Part shown: positions 1 to 9,676 of the stretch, in pieces | How positions within the stretch are numbered: the stretch's first letter is position 1 | Layout: the number at the start of each line of letters is the position of its first letter | Assembly (NCBI GenBank): GCA_963790525.1 | Contig: CAWBOV010000003.1 | Coordinates: 1 to 64,000, forward strand | Origin: CAWBOV01 sp963790525 | GTDB lineage: Bacteria; Actinomycetota; Actinomycetes; Mycobacteriales; Jatrophihabitantaceae | DNA: 64,000 nt | Direction of reading: 5' to 3' | Made by a program: the position numbers and the translations under genes | The notes under the pieces: generated by a model | What the model was told of the DNA's origin: nothing | The model's input: the letters and a program-made list of their open reading frames with translations, nothing else | Database searches by the model: none

Positions 1-72
1 TCGACGACGCTCGAAAACTGGACAGTAGCGACGCTTGAAAAGTGAACACTCGACGATTGGAGAGTGATCACT
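1..72. repeat. IS21 left end with three tandem terminal repeats
   Basis: Three related ~20-base units follow each other: GACGCTCGAAAACTGGACAG (7-26), GACGCTTGAAAAGTGAACAC (31-50) and GACGATTGGAGAGTGATCAC (53-72). The third runs into the istA start at 64. Multiple internal copies at the ends are characteristic of IS21 transposase binding sites. Confidence 0.8.
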
Positions 73-1281
73 TTGGAGGACTGGGCGTTGATCCGCAGGT
101 TGGCGCGGAGGGGGTGCCGAAGGCGCGGATCGCGCAGCGGCTGGGGGTGTCGCGGACGACGGTGGTGAAGGCGGTGGCCTCGGATGCGCCGCCGAGGTAT
201 GAGCGGCGGGCGGCGCCGACGTCGTTCACGCCGTTCGAGGCGACGGGTCCGGGCGTTGCTGGAAGACGATCCGGATCTGCCGGCGACGGTGATCGCGGAG
301 CGGGTCGGCTGGACGGGGTCGATCACGTGGTTCCGGGAGAACGTGAAGCGGCTGCGGCCGGAGCATCGCAAGATCGATCCGGCGGATCGGCTGGTCTGGG
401 AGCCGGGCGATGCGGCGCAGTGCGATCTGTGGTTCCCGCCGCGCAAGATCCCGCTCGAGGACGGCACGGCGAAGTTGCTGCCGGTGCTGGTGATCACCGC
501 GGCGCACTCGAGGTTCATCACCGGGCGGATGATCCCGACCCGCAAGACCGAGGATCTGCTGCTGGGGTCGTGGGAGCTGATCGCGCAGCTCGGGCGGGTG
601 CCGCGCCGGCTGATCTGGGACAACGAGCCCGGCATCGGGCGAGGCCAGCGCCGCGCTGAGGGTGTCGCGGCGTTCATGGGGACGCTGGCGACCCGGCTGG
701 TGCTGCTGCCGCCCAGGGACCCGGAGTCCAAGGGGATCGTCGAGCGCCGCAACGGCTGGTTCGAGACGTCGTTCATGCCCGGCCGGGCGTTCGCCTCGCC
801 GGCGGACTTCAACGCCCAGTTCGGCGACTGGCTGCAGATCGGCGAACACGCGGGTCGGTGCGCACCATCGGCGCGGCACCGCTCGATCGGCTCGACGCCG
901 ACCGGGCCGCGATGCTGGCGTTGCCGCCGGTGGTGCTGCATCTGGGCTGGCGCAACCGGGTCCGCCTGGGCCGCGACTACTACGTCCGGCTGGACACCAA
1001 CGACTACTCCGTCGACCCGACCATGATCGGGCGGCTCGTCGATGTCAGCGCCGACCTCGACCGGGTCAGGGTCCGCGCCGACGGGCGGGTGGTCGCCGAC
1101 CATCGCCGGGTCTGGGCGCGCGGGCAGACCATCACCGACCCCGCCCATGTCGAGACCGCCGCCCGGCTGCGCAAGCAGTTCCAGCAACCCCGCAGCCGCG
1201 CCGGCGCCGATCGACGACCTGGCCCGCGACCTCGCCGACTACGACCGGGCGTTCGGCCTGATCGACGGGCAGTCGAGCTGA
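64..1281 (+). CDS. istA: IS21 transposase IstA (DDE integrase), frame-disrupted
   Basis: This is the transposase that cuts and joins the IS21 ends. In order it shows an N-terminal helix-turn-helix (RRLARRG, then RIAQRLGVSRTTV), an integrase core with the three acidic residues in QCDLWFPP, LIWDNEPG and ESKGIVERRNGW, and the C-terminal segment DYYVRLDTNDYSV. The GTG at 64 gives the usual IS21 N-terminus (VITLEDWALIRRL). Frame changes are needed near 110 (a run of five G where six would keep frame), near 240, near 860 and near 1195. The total length (1218 bases, 406 codons) is still that of an intact IstA. The pattern fits indel errors or decay equally well for a mobile gene. Confidence 0.85.
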
Positions 1282-2077
1282 TGGCCGCCGCGAAGAGCAC
1301 CGACGCGGTCAAACAGATCACCTATCTGGCCGCCGCGCTGAAAGCACCGCGGATCACCGAGGCCGCGACCCGGCTGGCCGATCAGGCCCGCGACGCCGGC
1401 TGGACCCACGAGGACTACCTCGCCGCCGTCCTGGAACGCGAAGTCTCGCGCCCGCAACGCCTCCGGCGCCCAACTGCGGATCCGCGCCGCCGGGTTCCCG
1501 GCCCGCAAGACCCTCGAGGACTTCGACTTCGACGCCCAACCCGCCATCCGGCAACAGATCGGGGCGCTGGCCTCCGGCGGGTTCCTGACCGAGGCCCGCA
1601 ACATCGTGCTGCTCGGCCCACCCGGCACCGGCAAAACCCACCTCGCCACCGCGCTCGGCGATCATCGCCGCCCAACACGGACACCGGGTGCTGTTCGCGA
1701 CCGCGACCGACTGGGTCACCCGCCTCACCGACGCCCACCGCGCCGGCCGGCTCCCGCAGGAACTGGCCAAGCTGCGCCGCTACGGGCTGATCATCGTCGA
1801 CGAGGTCGGCTACCTGCCCTTCGAACAAGACGCCGCGAACCTGTTCTTCCAACTCGTCTCATCCCGCTACGAACACGCCTCACTGGTCCTGACCAGCAAC
1901 CTGCCGTTCTCCGGCTGGGCCGGCGTCTTCGGCGACCAAGCCGTCGCCGCCGCGATGATCGACCGCATCGTCCACCACGCCGACGTCCTCGCCCTCAAAG
2001 GCGCCAGCTACCGCCTCCGCGGCCGAGGCATCGACAGCCTGCCCAGCATCAGAACCACCACCGAAACCGAGAACTAG
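1281..2077 (+). CDS. istB: IS21 helper ATPase IstB, frame-disrupted
   Basis: IstB is the AAA+ ATPase that assists IstA in target selection. The ATG at 1281 shares its A with the istA stop TGA (1279-1281), the classic translational coupling. Visible motifs are the Walker A GPPGTGKTHLATALG around 1618-1660, Walker B LIIVDEVGYLPF around 1789, and the conserved LTSNLPFSGWAGVF. Frame changes are needed near 1440 and near 1665. Length across the breaks (797 bases, about 265 codons) is typical for the family. The stop at 2077 lies just inside the right inverted repeat. Confidence 0.85.
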
Positions 2078-2090
2078 ACTGCCCGCAACC

Positions 2091-2139
2091 GTTCACTTTT
2101 CAAGCGCCGAAACCGTCCAATATTCGAGCGCCGTCGACA
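2091..2139. repeat. IS21 right end inverted repeat
   Basis: Two repeat units in inverted orientation relative to the left end: GTTCACTTTTCAAGCG (2091-2106) and GTCCAATATTCGAGCG (2115-2130), ending in GTCGACA. It lies 14 bases after the istB stop. Confidence 0.8.
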
Positions 2140-2333
2140 CGCGCCATTACTGGCGAGCTTCCTCGGCGGTTCTTCGTCGACCGGAACGTCTGAGGTATCG
2201 CCGCGTCCGGGCTGATAGGGAGGCTTGAGGAGCAGCTGTGCACGCTCACCTGGGCTGTTGGGCCGACGCGGAGTTGAGCCACGTGCGCGTGCTGAGGCGA
2301 GCCCGGTGGTTTCGGATCGGCTGGTGGCTCCGT

Positions 2334-3045
2334 TCAGTTCGTCGAGTCGGCGCAGATCACGCGGAGGTTGACCGAGACGCTGGAGTCGCCGGGGTTGGTG
2401 ATGAGCACGGTCCAGCCGAATGCCGAGTCTGAACCGCCGACGGAAACGTTGAACGTTGGGTAGGAGTCGGTGACGGTGAAGTCGGAGCCCGGGCGGTGCG
2501 CGTATCCACCTCCGAGGGCGACCTTCCCTTGGCTGCACGCAATCTGGGCCGCGAAATCCGTGCTATCGGCTGGCACGTCAACAATTTGCTGGAGCGCCTC
2601 GTAACCCAAGAGCCCACCCGCCGGCCCTGCCGCACCCGTGGCTCCTGTTGCACCGGTGGCTCCTGTTGCACCGGTGGCCCCGGTGGCCCCGGTGGCCCCG
2701 GTGGCCCCGGTTGCACCGGTTGGTCCGGTGGCCCCGGTTGGACCCGTGGCTCCTGTGGCCCCGGCAGGTCCGGTCGGTCCCTGTGATCCGGTCTTTCCCG
2801 TCGTTCCCCGAGGACCGGCAACTCCCTGCTGATTCCAGCTCAGAGCGCTGCTCGTGGATGGGCACTTGACGCCGGTCTTCGGGATGCTCAGGACGTGGGT
2901 GGGAATCGACGCACCCGTGAACGATCGTCGTTCCCGTCGACGCCCAGACGGCGCCGCCTCCCAGCAACGTCCCCCCGATCAGCGAGGCAGTAGCGGTGAT
3001 GGCGATGATCGCCCCTCGTCTACGCAGACCGTGATAGCTGACCAT
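2334..3045 (-). CDS. Collagen-like Gly-Xaa-Yaa repeat protein with signal peptide
   Basis: A secreted or surface protein of unknown role. The N-terminus (MVSYHGLRRRGAIIAITA, continuing into a hydrophobic, Gly/Ala-rich stretch) looks like a signal peptide or membrane anchor. A short domain follows (TTIVHGCVD, then ALSWNQQG), the usual lead into actinobacterial collagen-like regions. Next come roughly 20 GPx/GAT triplets (about 2625-2830) and a C-terminal globular domain ending VNLRVICADSTN. One frame change near 2920, just after HGCVDS, is needed to join the parts; beyond it the Gly-Ala-Thr reading continues without break into the C-terminal domain. Bacterial collagen-like repeats form triple helices in known cases; its function here is unknown. 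Confidence 0.7.
2625..2830 (-). repeat. Tandem 9-base GGN-triplet tract encoding collagen-like repeats
   Basis: On the plus strand the tract reads as repeated units of the type GGCCCCGGT and GGCTCCTGT, interspersed with TGCACCGGT. On the minus (coding) strand these give Gly-Ala-Thr and Gly-Pro-Thr triplets. The tract is open in several frames on both strands because of the periodicity. Confidence 0.75.
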
Positions 3046-3779
3046 GATGATCCCCCCGTTGGTATAGCCGTGTGTTCAGTTCCGCATGCGGCAGGCGCAG
3101 ACTACCGATCCGATCACGCTGTGTCGCGACCTACCGGCCGGGAGCACTACCGCAGCGTTTGCAGGCTCGTGGAGGTGGCAGCTTCGGCCAGTCCGGAAAA
3201 GTGGACGGATTATCAGTGCCGATGCGGCCGGCCATGTCCGTGTCGTAACGCCGTGGCGTAGACCGATCGCCGTCACGAACCACGCAAGGTCGTACCCGGT
3301 GTGGTCGTTAGCCTGGTGATCGGTGGTGGCGGCGAATTCGCCTTTCTGTCGACGGAGTCCGCTGCGGTTCGTGGGCGTTCACGACCGGGTTTGCCCGCCA
3401 GCGGAGCAGATCCGGCCGTGGCCCTTCGAGCGGTGCCAGTGGTCTCCACCAACTAAAAGATCAACATTCTGGTTGCCAGGCTGGTTGCCAACGTCGGCGT
3501 TCGCGGTCGTTCGCTGCGGATTCCGTAGGTTCACTCAGGTGCCTGAACCCCTTGTTTTACGGGATTTTCGAACTGGAGCGACCCGTCGCGAACCGGGCTT
3601 TGCGGTGCTGGCAGTGTGGGGGTCAGGGGTTCTGCGTGGACCCGCCCGGCGTGAGGTCGGCGCCTAGCTGTCACGGACCGGCTGCCGGGAATCGGATCGC
3701 CGGACCGGAGATGGAGTCGATGGTCGGTGACGCCCCCGCCGCGCTGCCGTGGATCGACGAGGCGAGCGCGGGCGGTACG
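3046..3779. other. Gene-free stretch
   Basis: No reading frame here has family-like sequence or a convincing start. It lies between the start of the minus-strand collagen-like gene and the 3' end of the minus-strand permease, so it should hold the promoter of the former. Base composition around 3430-3560 is lower in GC than the surroundings and includes a direct repeat of TGGTTGCCA (3469-3490 region). No RNA gene was recognised. Confidence 0.5.
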
Positions 3780-5420
3780 TCAGGTCGGGGTGACGTCCGG
3801 ATTGAGCGTTGGATCGTCAGGGACAAGCGTCGGTGTGTCGCGATTGAGGGTCTCGCTGCGGAAGAACGGCGGGGCGACGATGCGCCAGATGATCATCAGG
3901 ATGACGCCGACCAGGAAGGTGCCGACGCCGAGGAGGAAGGTGCCGCCGATGTGCCAGTGCGGCGCGAACGGCATGTCCCAGACGGTGTAGCTGGCGGCGC
4001 CGCTGGTGTTGGGGTCGAGCCAGTCGTCGTGCAGGCTCCACGCGAGCGCGAAGTACAGGATCAGCCCGCCGAGGCTGGGCAGGATGCCGCGCATCCACAG
4101 GTCGCGTTGGCTCGCGCGCAGGGTCTTGCGGTAGTACCACGTGCAGGCGAAACCCGTCAGCCCGTAGTAGAAGGCGATCATCATCCCGAGCGCGGTGACC
4201 GCGTCGGCGATCACGCTGGTCGGGTTCTGGGCGTTGTTCATCAGCGCGTAGAGCACGATCGAGATGCCGCCGAACGCCAGCGTCGACACCGACGGAGTCA
4301 GGTGACGCGGGTGGATCCTCGCGAACGCCTTGGGCAGCGCCCGGTACACAGCCATCGACAGTGACGTGCGGGCAGTCGGCAGGATCGTCGTCTGGGTCGA
4401 CGCTGCGGCCGAGGTCAGCACCATCAGGATCAGCAGGTGGCTCAGCGTGGTGCCGAGCCAGCGTTGCTGCCGAAGACGGCCTTGCCCAGCACCGAGAGCA
4501 CGTCGCCGGAGTTGTCCTCGTTACCCAGCCCGATGCCGGTGGTGCCGGTGCCGGCGAAGGACTGCGCGGCCAGGGTGACGAGGGTGTAGGTGACGACCAG
4601 CATGACGGTCGAGATGACCGCGGCCCGGCCCGGGGTTTTGGCCGGGTCCGCGGTCTCCTCGTTCACCGAGACCGCGCAGTCCCAGCCCCAGTAGATGAAG
4701 ATCATGAGGAGCAGCCCGCGGAAGAACGACGGAGAAGGAGGCGATGTGGAACGGGTTGAACCACGACCAGGCCACGTCGATCGACCCGCTGCTGCCGTGG
4801 CCGGTGCCGACCTTGACGAGGGCGACGACGGAGAACACCAGCAGCATGATCAGTTCGACCGTGAGCAGGACCTGCTGGAGTCGGGCGGACAGCTCGATGC
4901 CGACGTAGCAGATGTAGGTCATCAGCACGATCCAGAGCAGCCCGACGAGTAGCACCCAGTTGCTGGTCGGGTTGTGCCCGATCCCGTTGGCGTTGAACAG
5001 GAGGAACACGTACTGGCCGGCGACCTGGGCCAGGCTGGCCATCACCAGCAGATCGGCGGCGAGGATGCCCCAGCCGCCGAGCCAGCCGGTCTTCGGACCG
5101 AACGCACGCGTGGCCCACGTGAACGTGGTGCCGCAGTCGGGGTCGGCCTTGTTCAGCTCCGGGTAGCCGATAGCCGTGAACAACATGGGCACGAACGCCA
5201 AGATCACGATGACCGGTGACTGCAAGCCGACACCGGCGACGATGAAACCCAGCGTGGCAGCGAGGCTGTAGGCCGGGGCGGTCGACGCGACCCCGATCAC
5301 CACGCTCGCCGCCAAGCCGAGCGCGCCGGACTTCAGTCCCTTGTCAGCCACCTCGGCACTCGGGCGAGGGGAGCCACTGGGCCCCGGCTCCTGTACGCCG
5401 CCACCAGGCCGGCTCGTCAT
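3780..5420 (-). CDS. APC-superfamily amino acid permease
   Basis: A multi-spanning membrane transporter, probably for an amino acid or amine; the substrate cannot be read from sequence. The N-terminal glycine-rich segment (GVASTAPAYSLAATLGF) is the APC signature at the first helix, followed by about 12 hydrophobic segments, including FTWATRAFGPKTGWLGGW and a late YWGWDCAVSVNEE motif. The ATG at 5420 (MTSRPGGG) is preferred to the upstream in-frame 5492 start, which adds a low-complexity leader. Frame changes are needed near 4735 and near 4455. No operon partner is visible: the flanking genes are unrelated. Confidence 0.8.
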
Positions 5421-5595
5421 GACCAGCACCTCGCTCTCGGCCGGAACTCGATGAGCAACACCACGATTATGCATCGCGCCGCGGGCGTCCATCGGATCCG
5501 ACGACCGCTCGGAGCCGATGCTCGCCCTGATCCTCGACGGCCTGGCACACCCCCCGGTGGTCCCGACCGCACCGCGGCCGGGACCACACGCGAGG

Positions 5596-6204
5596 TCAGG
5601 CGTTCAGCCTGACTACGGCACTGCCGAACACGAGGCTGCCGTCAGCGGGCAGAGCCAGGCCGAACGTGCCGTTCAGAGCGCCGGCAGCGGCGGGGTCGAG
5701 CTTGACGGAGATCCCGGAGAGCACGGTGGACCCGTGGGGCCGCGTGACTTTCAGGTGGCTGAGGTCGAGGTCGAGCACCGCGATGCGGCCGGCGGCGTAG
5801 TTGACCTGGTCTGCGTAGATCTTGCCGGCGGCGAGGTCGATGTCGAACCTGCCGATCTCGAGGTGACGGCCTCGTCCGACGAAGTCGATCCCACCGGAGT
5901 GGAGTATGTCGCCGCTGGGTGCGGCCAGGTTCGGGTTGCCGCCGGTGATCGCGAAGCGGTACGTGACGTTCACCCCGCCGCGCAGGCCGATGCTGAAGCC
6001 GGTGCCTCGGGTCGGTAGGGGCAGTACACCGCCTCTGAGCAGCGCCGTGGCGATACCGGGGGCGGTGGTCACGGAGGTGCTACCCCGCAGCGCGGGCTTG
6101 CCGGTGACTGTCGCCGACGCGGGTACAGCGGTGGCGATGGCCCCCACCAGGAGCAATCCGCTCAGTGGTAGTACCAGTCGCGCCGTGATCGTGTGCAGTC
6201 TCAT
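5596..6204 (-). CDS. Secreted protein of unknown function (HtaA-like fold possible)
   Basis: A 202-aa protein with a clear Sec signal peptide (residues 1-32, ending in AVPASA before TVTG) and no further membrane segment, so it is probably exported. The mature part is beta-rich and Gly-rich, with segments such as SGDILHSGGIDFVGRG, DIDLAAGKIYADQVNY and VKLDPAAAGALNGTFG. This alternation resembles the HtaA-type repeats of actinobacterial surface proteins, but the match is by eye only. It is transcribed away from the ECF sigma gene that starts 136 bases away, so the two may share a regulatory region. Confidence 0.6.
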   Translation of the reverse strand: MRLHTITARLVLPLSGLLLVGAIATAVPASATVTGKPALRGSTSVTTAPGIATALLRGGVLPLPTRGTGFSIGLRGGVNVTYRFAITGGNPNLAAPSGDILHSGGIDFVGRGRHLEIGRFDIDLAAGKIYADQVNYAAGRIAVLDLDLSHLKVTRPHGSTVLSGISVKLDPAAAGALNGTFGLALPADGSLVFGSAVVRLNA

Positions 6205-6339
6205 CGTCCGGTCCTGTCTGTTCGTGGTCTGGCCCGTGAGTCGGGTCCACGACGCGATACGACGAGAAAGTCCGCGCTGGATGCATCCACGCGGCCGGTT
6301 CCCGACGTACCTCCTTGCGAGAACCCTCGGAGGAGGATC

Positions 6340-6898
6340 GTGGACGAGCCGGATGCGGACGCCGCGCTTGCGGCTGCGTTCCGCGACGGTGACGAACGGG
6401 CGTTACGGTCCGCCTATGACAGGTACGGAGCAATGGTCTATCGAATTGCCCTCGCGACGCTTCCCAGCCGAAGCGACGCCGAGGAGGTCACTCAGTCGAC
6501 CTTCGTCTCGGCCTGGCAGGGCCGGGCGACGTACCGGCCGGAGGCGGGTCCCTTGAGTTCGTGGCTGGTGGGGATCGTGCGACGTCGAGCCATCGACCGC
6601 CTTCGTTCCCTGGGCCGCGAACGGCTCGCCCAACTCGCCGCCGAGACCCGCCACGAGATCGGCGCCCCAGTCCCCGGACCGGACCACATCGTCGAGCGAA
6701 TCGTGATAGCAGACGAACTGGGCCGGCTCCCGGACGCCCAACGACGCGTTCTCGAGTTGGCGTTCTTCGACGACCTGACCCACAGCCAGATCGCTGCGCT
6801 GACCGGCATTCCACTGGGCACCGTGAAGAGCAACCTGCGCCGGGGGCTCCTAGCAGCTGCGGCGACGATGGGAGGTGGACGGTGTCCTCACCCCATAG
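6340..6898 (+). CDS. ECF-family RNA polymerase sigma factor (SigK-like)
   Basis: An alternative sigma factor with region 2 (RSAYDRYGAMVYRIALATL, then DAEEVTQSTFVSAWQ) and region 4 (LPDAQRRVLELAFFDDLTH, then ALTGIPLGTVKSNLRRGL). A GTG at 6340 behind GGAGGAGG fits the family start; the frame is open further upstream but without family sequence. Near 6851 a single extra T appears to shift the end. Removing it gives a natural tail ending VDGVLTP at the TAG 6896-6898, overlapping the GTG start of the anti-sigma gene. Without that correction the frame runs on into the anti-sigma region. It is presumably held inactive by the next gene's product and drives this four-gene module. Confidence 0.8.
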
Positions 6899-7656
6899 CG
6901 ACCACGATGACGGCCTCGGCCAGGGTGACTGGCCTGACCCGCACGATCCGCGCTTCGAGCTCGACAGGCTGGACAACCTCACGTTGCTCGCCCTGGGCGA
7001 GGTGGTGGACCCGAGTTTCGTCGCGCACCAGCGCTCATGCCGGCGGTGCCAGCGGGAACTCGACATGCTCGCGCACACCGTGGCAGTCCTGCGGGAGACC
7101 GACGACAACAGTGACGCCGTGCCACCGGAGTCGGTCTGGGCGGGCATCGCCAGCCGAGGTGGGTCTGGCCGCCGATCGGGAGAGCACGCCAACCGCGACA
7201 GCTCATCACGTCCGCCGCTGGCGCTACGGACTGGTCGCCGCCGCCGCGGCCGTTCTCCTCGTGGTCGGCGGTGCCGGTGGCTTTCTGCTCGCCCGCCACA
7301 GCGACAGCGCCACTGTGCCGGCGGCCTCGCACGCGGTCCTTTCCGCTCAGGCCGGCGGCCCGAGGAACGTCACCGGCGCCGCCACCGTCCACACGACGGA
7401 TCAGGGGCGGCAGCTCACGATCACCAGCGATGGCCTGCCGCTGCGCCAGGGCTACTACGAGGTCTGGCTGTACAACCCGAACAGCGGCGGTATGCAACCC
7501 GTCGGCGCACTGGGCGACAACGGCAGCGGGACGTTCACCATCGCCGGAAGCATCGACCTGCGTTCCTACGACGTCATCGATGTCTCCGCCCAGGACTACG
7601 GCGGCAGCACCGTCGTTCACCAGCAGAGCGTGCTCCAGGGACCACTGACCCAGTAG
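6882..7656 (+). CDS. Zinc-type anti-sigma factor with RskA-like extracytoplasmic domain
   Basis: A membrane-anchored partner of the ECF sigma factor. The cytoplasmic N-terminus has the zinc anti-sigma signature H-x3-C-x2-C (FVAHQRSCRRC). One transmembrane helix follows (YGLVAAAAAVLLVVGGAGGF), then an RskA-type outer domain (QGYYEVWLYNPNSGG to YGGSTVVHQQSV). The GTG at 6882 overlaps the end of the sigma gene. One frame change near 7155 joins the two halves. The outer domain suggests activation by regulated proteolysis, as known for SigK/RskA; the signal is unknown. Confidence 0.8.
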
Positions 7657-7746
7657 CAAGTCACGCTGCATCCACCGGCGGTGATCCCGGTCGTAAGGGA
7701 AGTGAGCGGCACGAGCTGCTCGCCTCACGACCTCGGGAGTCACATC

Positions 7747-8568
7747 GTGAAACGAATCGTCGCATTCCTCGTCGCGGCTCTGGCCGCAGTCGCCGCACTG
7801 GTGATGACAACTCGCCGGCCCAAGCCGCCTCGACCGCCACCGTCACTGTCGTCCACGGAATCCCCGGCACACCGGTGAACGTGTTCGTCAACGGCAAGTC
7901 CACGATTCCGAACTTCAAGCCCGGAACCATCGCCGGGCCGCTGCAGCTGCCTGCCGGCTCCTACGACGTGAAGATCTTCCCGGCGGCGAACACTGCCGGA
8001 ACGGGAACGCCCGTCATCCAGGCGACCGCATCGGTGCAGGCGGGACAGAACGTCACGCTCGTCGCGCACCTCGACGCCGCGGGCAAGCCCACGCTGACCC
8101 CTATGTCAATGACACCTCCCCGATCGCCGCCGGCAAGGCGCGGCTGGTCGTTCGGCATACCGCCGCTGCACCGGCGGTCGACGTCCGCGCCAACGGCTCC
8201 GTGGCCTTCGCCAGACTGACGGACCCGAACCAGGCCATGGCCGACCTGCCCGCCGGCTCGATCTCCGCCGACGTCGTGCTGGCCGGGACGTCCACGGTGG
8301 CCATCGGCCCGGCGACGCTGAACCTGGCCGCGGGCAGCGAGACGATCGTCTACGCGATCGGCTCGGCGACCGACAAGACCCTCAGCCTCGTGGTGCAGAC
8401 CATGACCGGCCTGGGCGCGACGCCGACCGGGATGCCGGCCGGCAGCGGTGGCCTCGCCGCGCCTCAGAATCCGATGCCGGTGTGGGCGTGGCTGCTGTCG
8501 CTCTCGGTGGGCTGCTGGCCGTCGGCGGTGGCGCCACGACCCTGCGGGCAGCACTCGCCCGGCGCTGA
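7747..8568 (+). CDS. DUF4397 surface protein
   Basis: An exported protein with an N-terminal signal peptide (VKRIVAFLVAALAAVAALV) and two DUF4397-type beta domains (TVVHGIPGTPVNVFVNG; later VVRHTAAAPAVDVRANG). A Gly-rich linker (PTGMPAGSGGLAA) precedes a C-terminal hydrophobic segment (AAVALGGLLAVGGGA) ending in ALARR. This layout is a plausible cell-wall sorting tail, and the next gene one base downstream is a sortase. Frame changes are needed near 7810, 8100 and 8465. The likely role is a wall-anchored protein whose display depends on that sortase. The start is a GTG 91 bases after the anti-sigma stop. Confidence 0.7.
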
Positions 8569-8569
8569 C

Positions 8570-9292
8570 ATGCGCCTGCGCTGGCCGCTGCTGGCGACCG
8601 TCGCCGGGCTGGCGATCGCCGGTCGGCGTCCCGGTGGGGTGGTCGGTCCTCGGCCACCCCACCGGGATGACACAGATCGGTGCGCGGCACCGTCAGCCGG
8701 CTCGCGCAGACCGCGCCACCTCAGACCGCGTCGGCACCAGCCGGCCGGGCTGCCCGATCGTTACCGCACCGGCCGAGGTCGTCGTCGTCGTCCACCGGTT
8801 CCCGTCTCGCGGCCCGGGCGGCAATCCGCTGCAACGCGTCCCGCTCTGGCGGCCCCACCCGGATCAGCATCCCGACGCTGGATGTCGACGCCGCGGTGAT
8901 CCCGGAGGGGGTCGACGCGACCGGTGAAATGGCGATACCCGCAGGACATCCACACGATCGGCTGGTACCGGTGGGGGTCGACGCCGGGTGCGAGCGCCGG
9001 CTCGACCGTCCTGGTCGGACACGTCGACTCCGCCAAAACCGGCAGGGAGCCTTCTTCACCCTCCGCACCATCGCCGACGGCGCGCTGATCACCATCACCA
9101 CGGCCGACGGCACGCCCACCGACTACCGGGTGGTCGCCCGGGAGGAGTTCCCGAAGACCACCGTCCCGCTGGCGGCGATCTTCGATCAGACCGGCCCGCC
9201 GCGTCTCGTCCTCGCCACCTGCGGCGGCGCCTTCGATCACGCGCACCGGCTCCTACAAGGACAACATCGTCGTCACCGCCCGACCAGCCTGA
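8570..9292 (+). CDS. Class F-type sortase
   Basis: A membrane-bound transpeptidase that would attach surface proteins to the wall. It has an N-terminal membrane anchor (LRWPLLATVAGLAIAG), the catalytic His in VLVGHVDSAKTG and the catalytic Cys in LVLATCGGAFD. The position usually held by the third catalytic residue, Arg in YRDN, reads YKDN here (TGSYKDNIVV). Frame changes are needed near 8625, 8820, 8945, 9050 and 9240. The ATG lies one base after the DUF4397 stop, so the two are surely co-expressed. The Lys should be confirmed before drawing conclusions because the sequence here is unreliable. Confidence 0.75.
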
Positions 9293-9676
9293 CCTCGGCA
9301 CCGAATGCGCAGGTGCCGGACTCAGCCGCCGCGTGCGATCGCGTCGGCGCCCTCCTGTGGTCTCGGCCCCAGGACCTCGTTCACCCGTGTCACTTCGCCT
9401 GCCTCTTGAATTCATGCCATCAGACCGTGGGGAACCGGGTTCAGTAGGACATCACGCGTGCGAAATGAGCTCCGCCGTGAACACGCGAGTGGAAGCATCG
9501 AGAATTCCGAGGTTGAACGTTGGACCAGATTTTCGAATCAGCAGGAATGACAACCTGGTCGCTGTGATTTCCTGAAGGTGCGCGTGGGGAGAGGCCAGCG
9601 CTGACGATGTACGAATCGAATTTTGACGTACAGGGCCCGACGCACCTGAGCCCGCAGGTTCACGTTACGGACCGTC
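9293..9676. other. Gene-free convergent spacer
   Basis: A 384-base region between the 3' ends of the sortase gene (plus) and the GntR gene (minus). No credible reading frame and no strong hairpin was seen. It is AT-richer around 9500-9620 than its neighbours. Confidence 0.5.

Larger units (their letters stand above)
1..2139 (+). mobile_element. IS21-family insertion sequence, essentially complete
   Basis: The element has istA followed by istB, whose start overlaps the istA stop, between terminal inverted repeats. Reading inward, the right end (2139 back to 2091) matches the left end (from base 1) at most positions over about 47 bases. The right end begins TGTCGACGGCGC, and the window opens two bases inside the corresponding left-end TG. 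Each end carries repeated transposase-binding motifs, as is usual for IS21. Both genes contain frame changes, so the element may be inactive or the sequence may contain errors. The target-site duplication cannot be checked because the left flank is missing. Confidence 0.9.

Noticed and set aside
2638..2832. Plus-strand frame encoding APV/GPV repeats
   Set aside because: It is the mirror of the Gly-Ala-Thr collagen-like tract on the minus strand, which has a signal sequence and a globular C-terminal domain.
3460..3600. Possible tRNA or attachment site (direct repeat TGGTTGCCA, lower GC)
   Set aside because: No cloverleaf can be folded and no integrase gene is nearby.
3552..4364. Plus-strand 270-codon frame
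   Set aside because: Antisense to the permease end for most of its length, with no family-like sequence.
6193..7656. A single 487-aa sigma/anti-sigma fusion protein
   Set aside because: The long frame arises because two separate frame changes (near 6851 and 7155) cancel. The zinc motif of the anti-sigma lies in a different frame, and a natural sigma stop overlapping an anti-sigma GTG start is visible.
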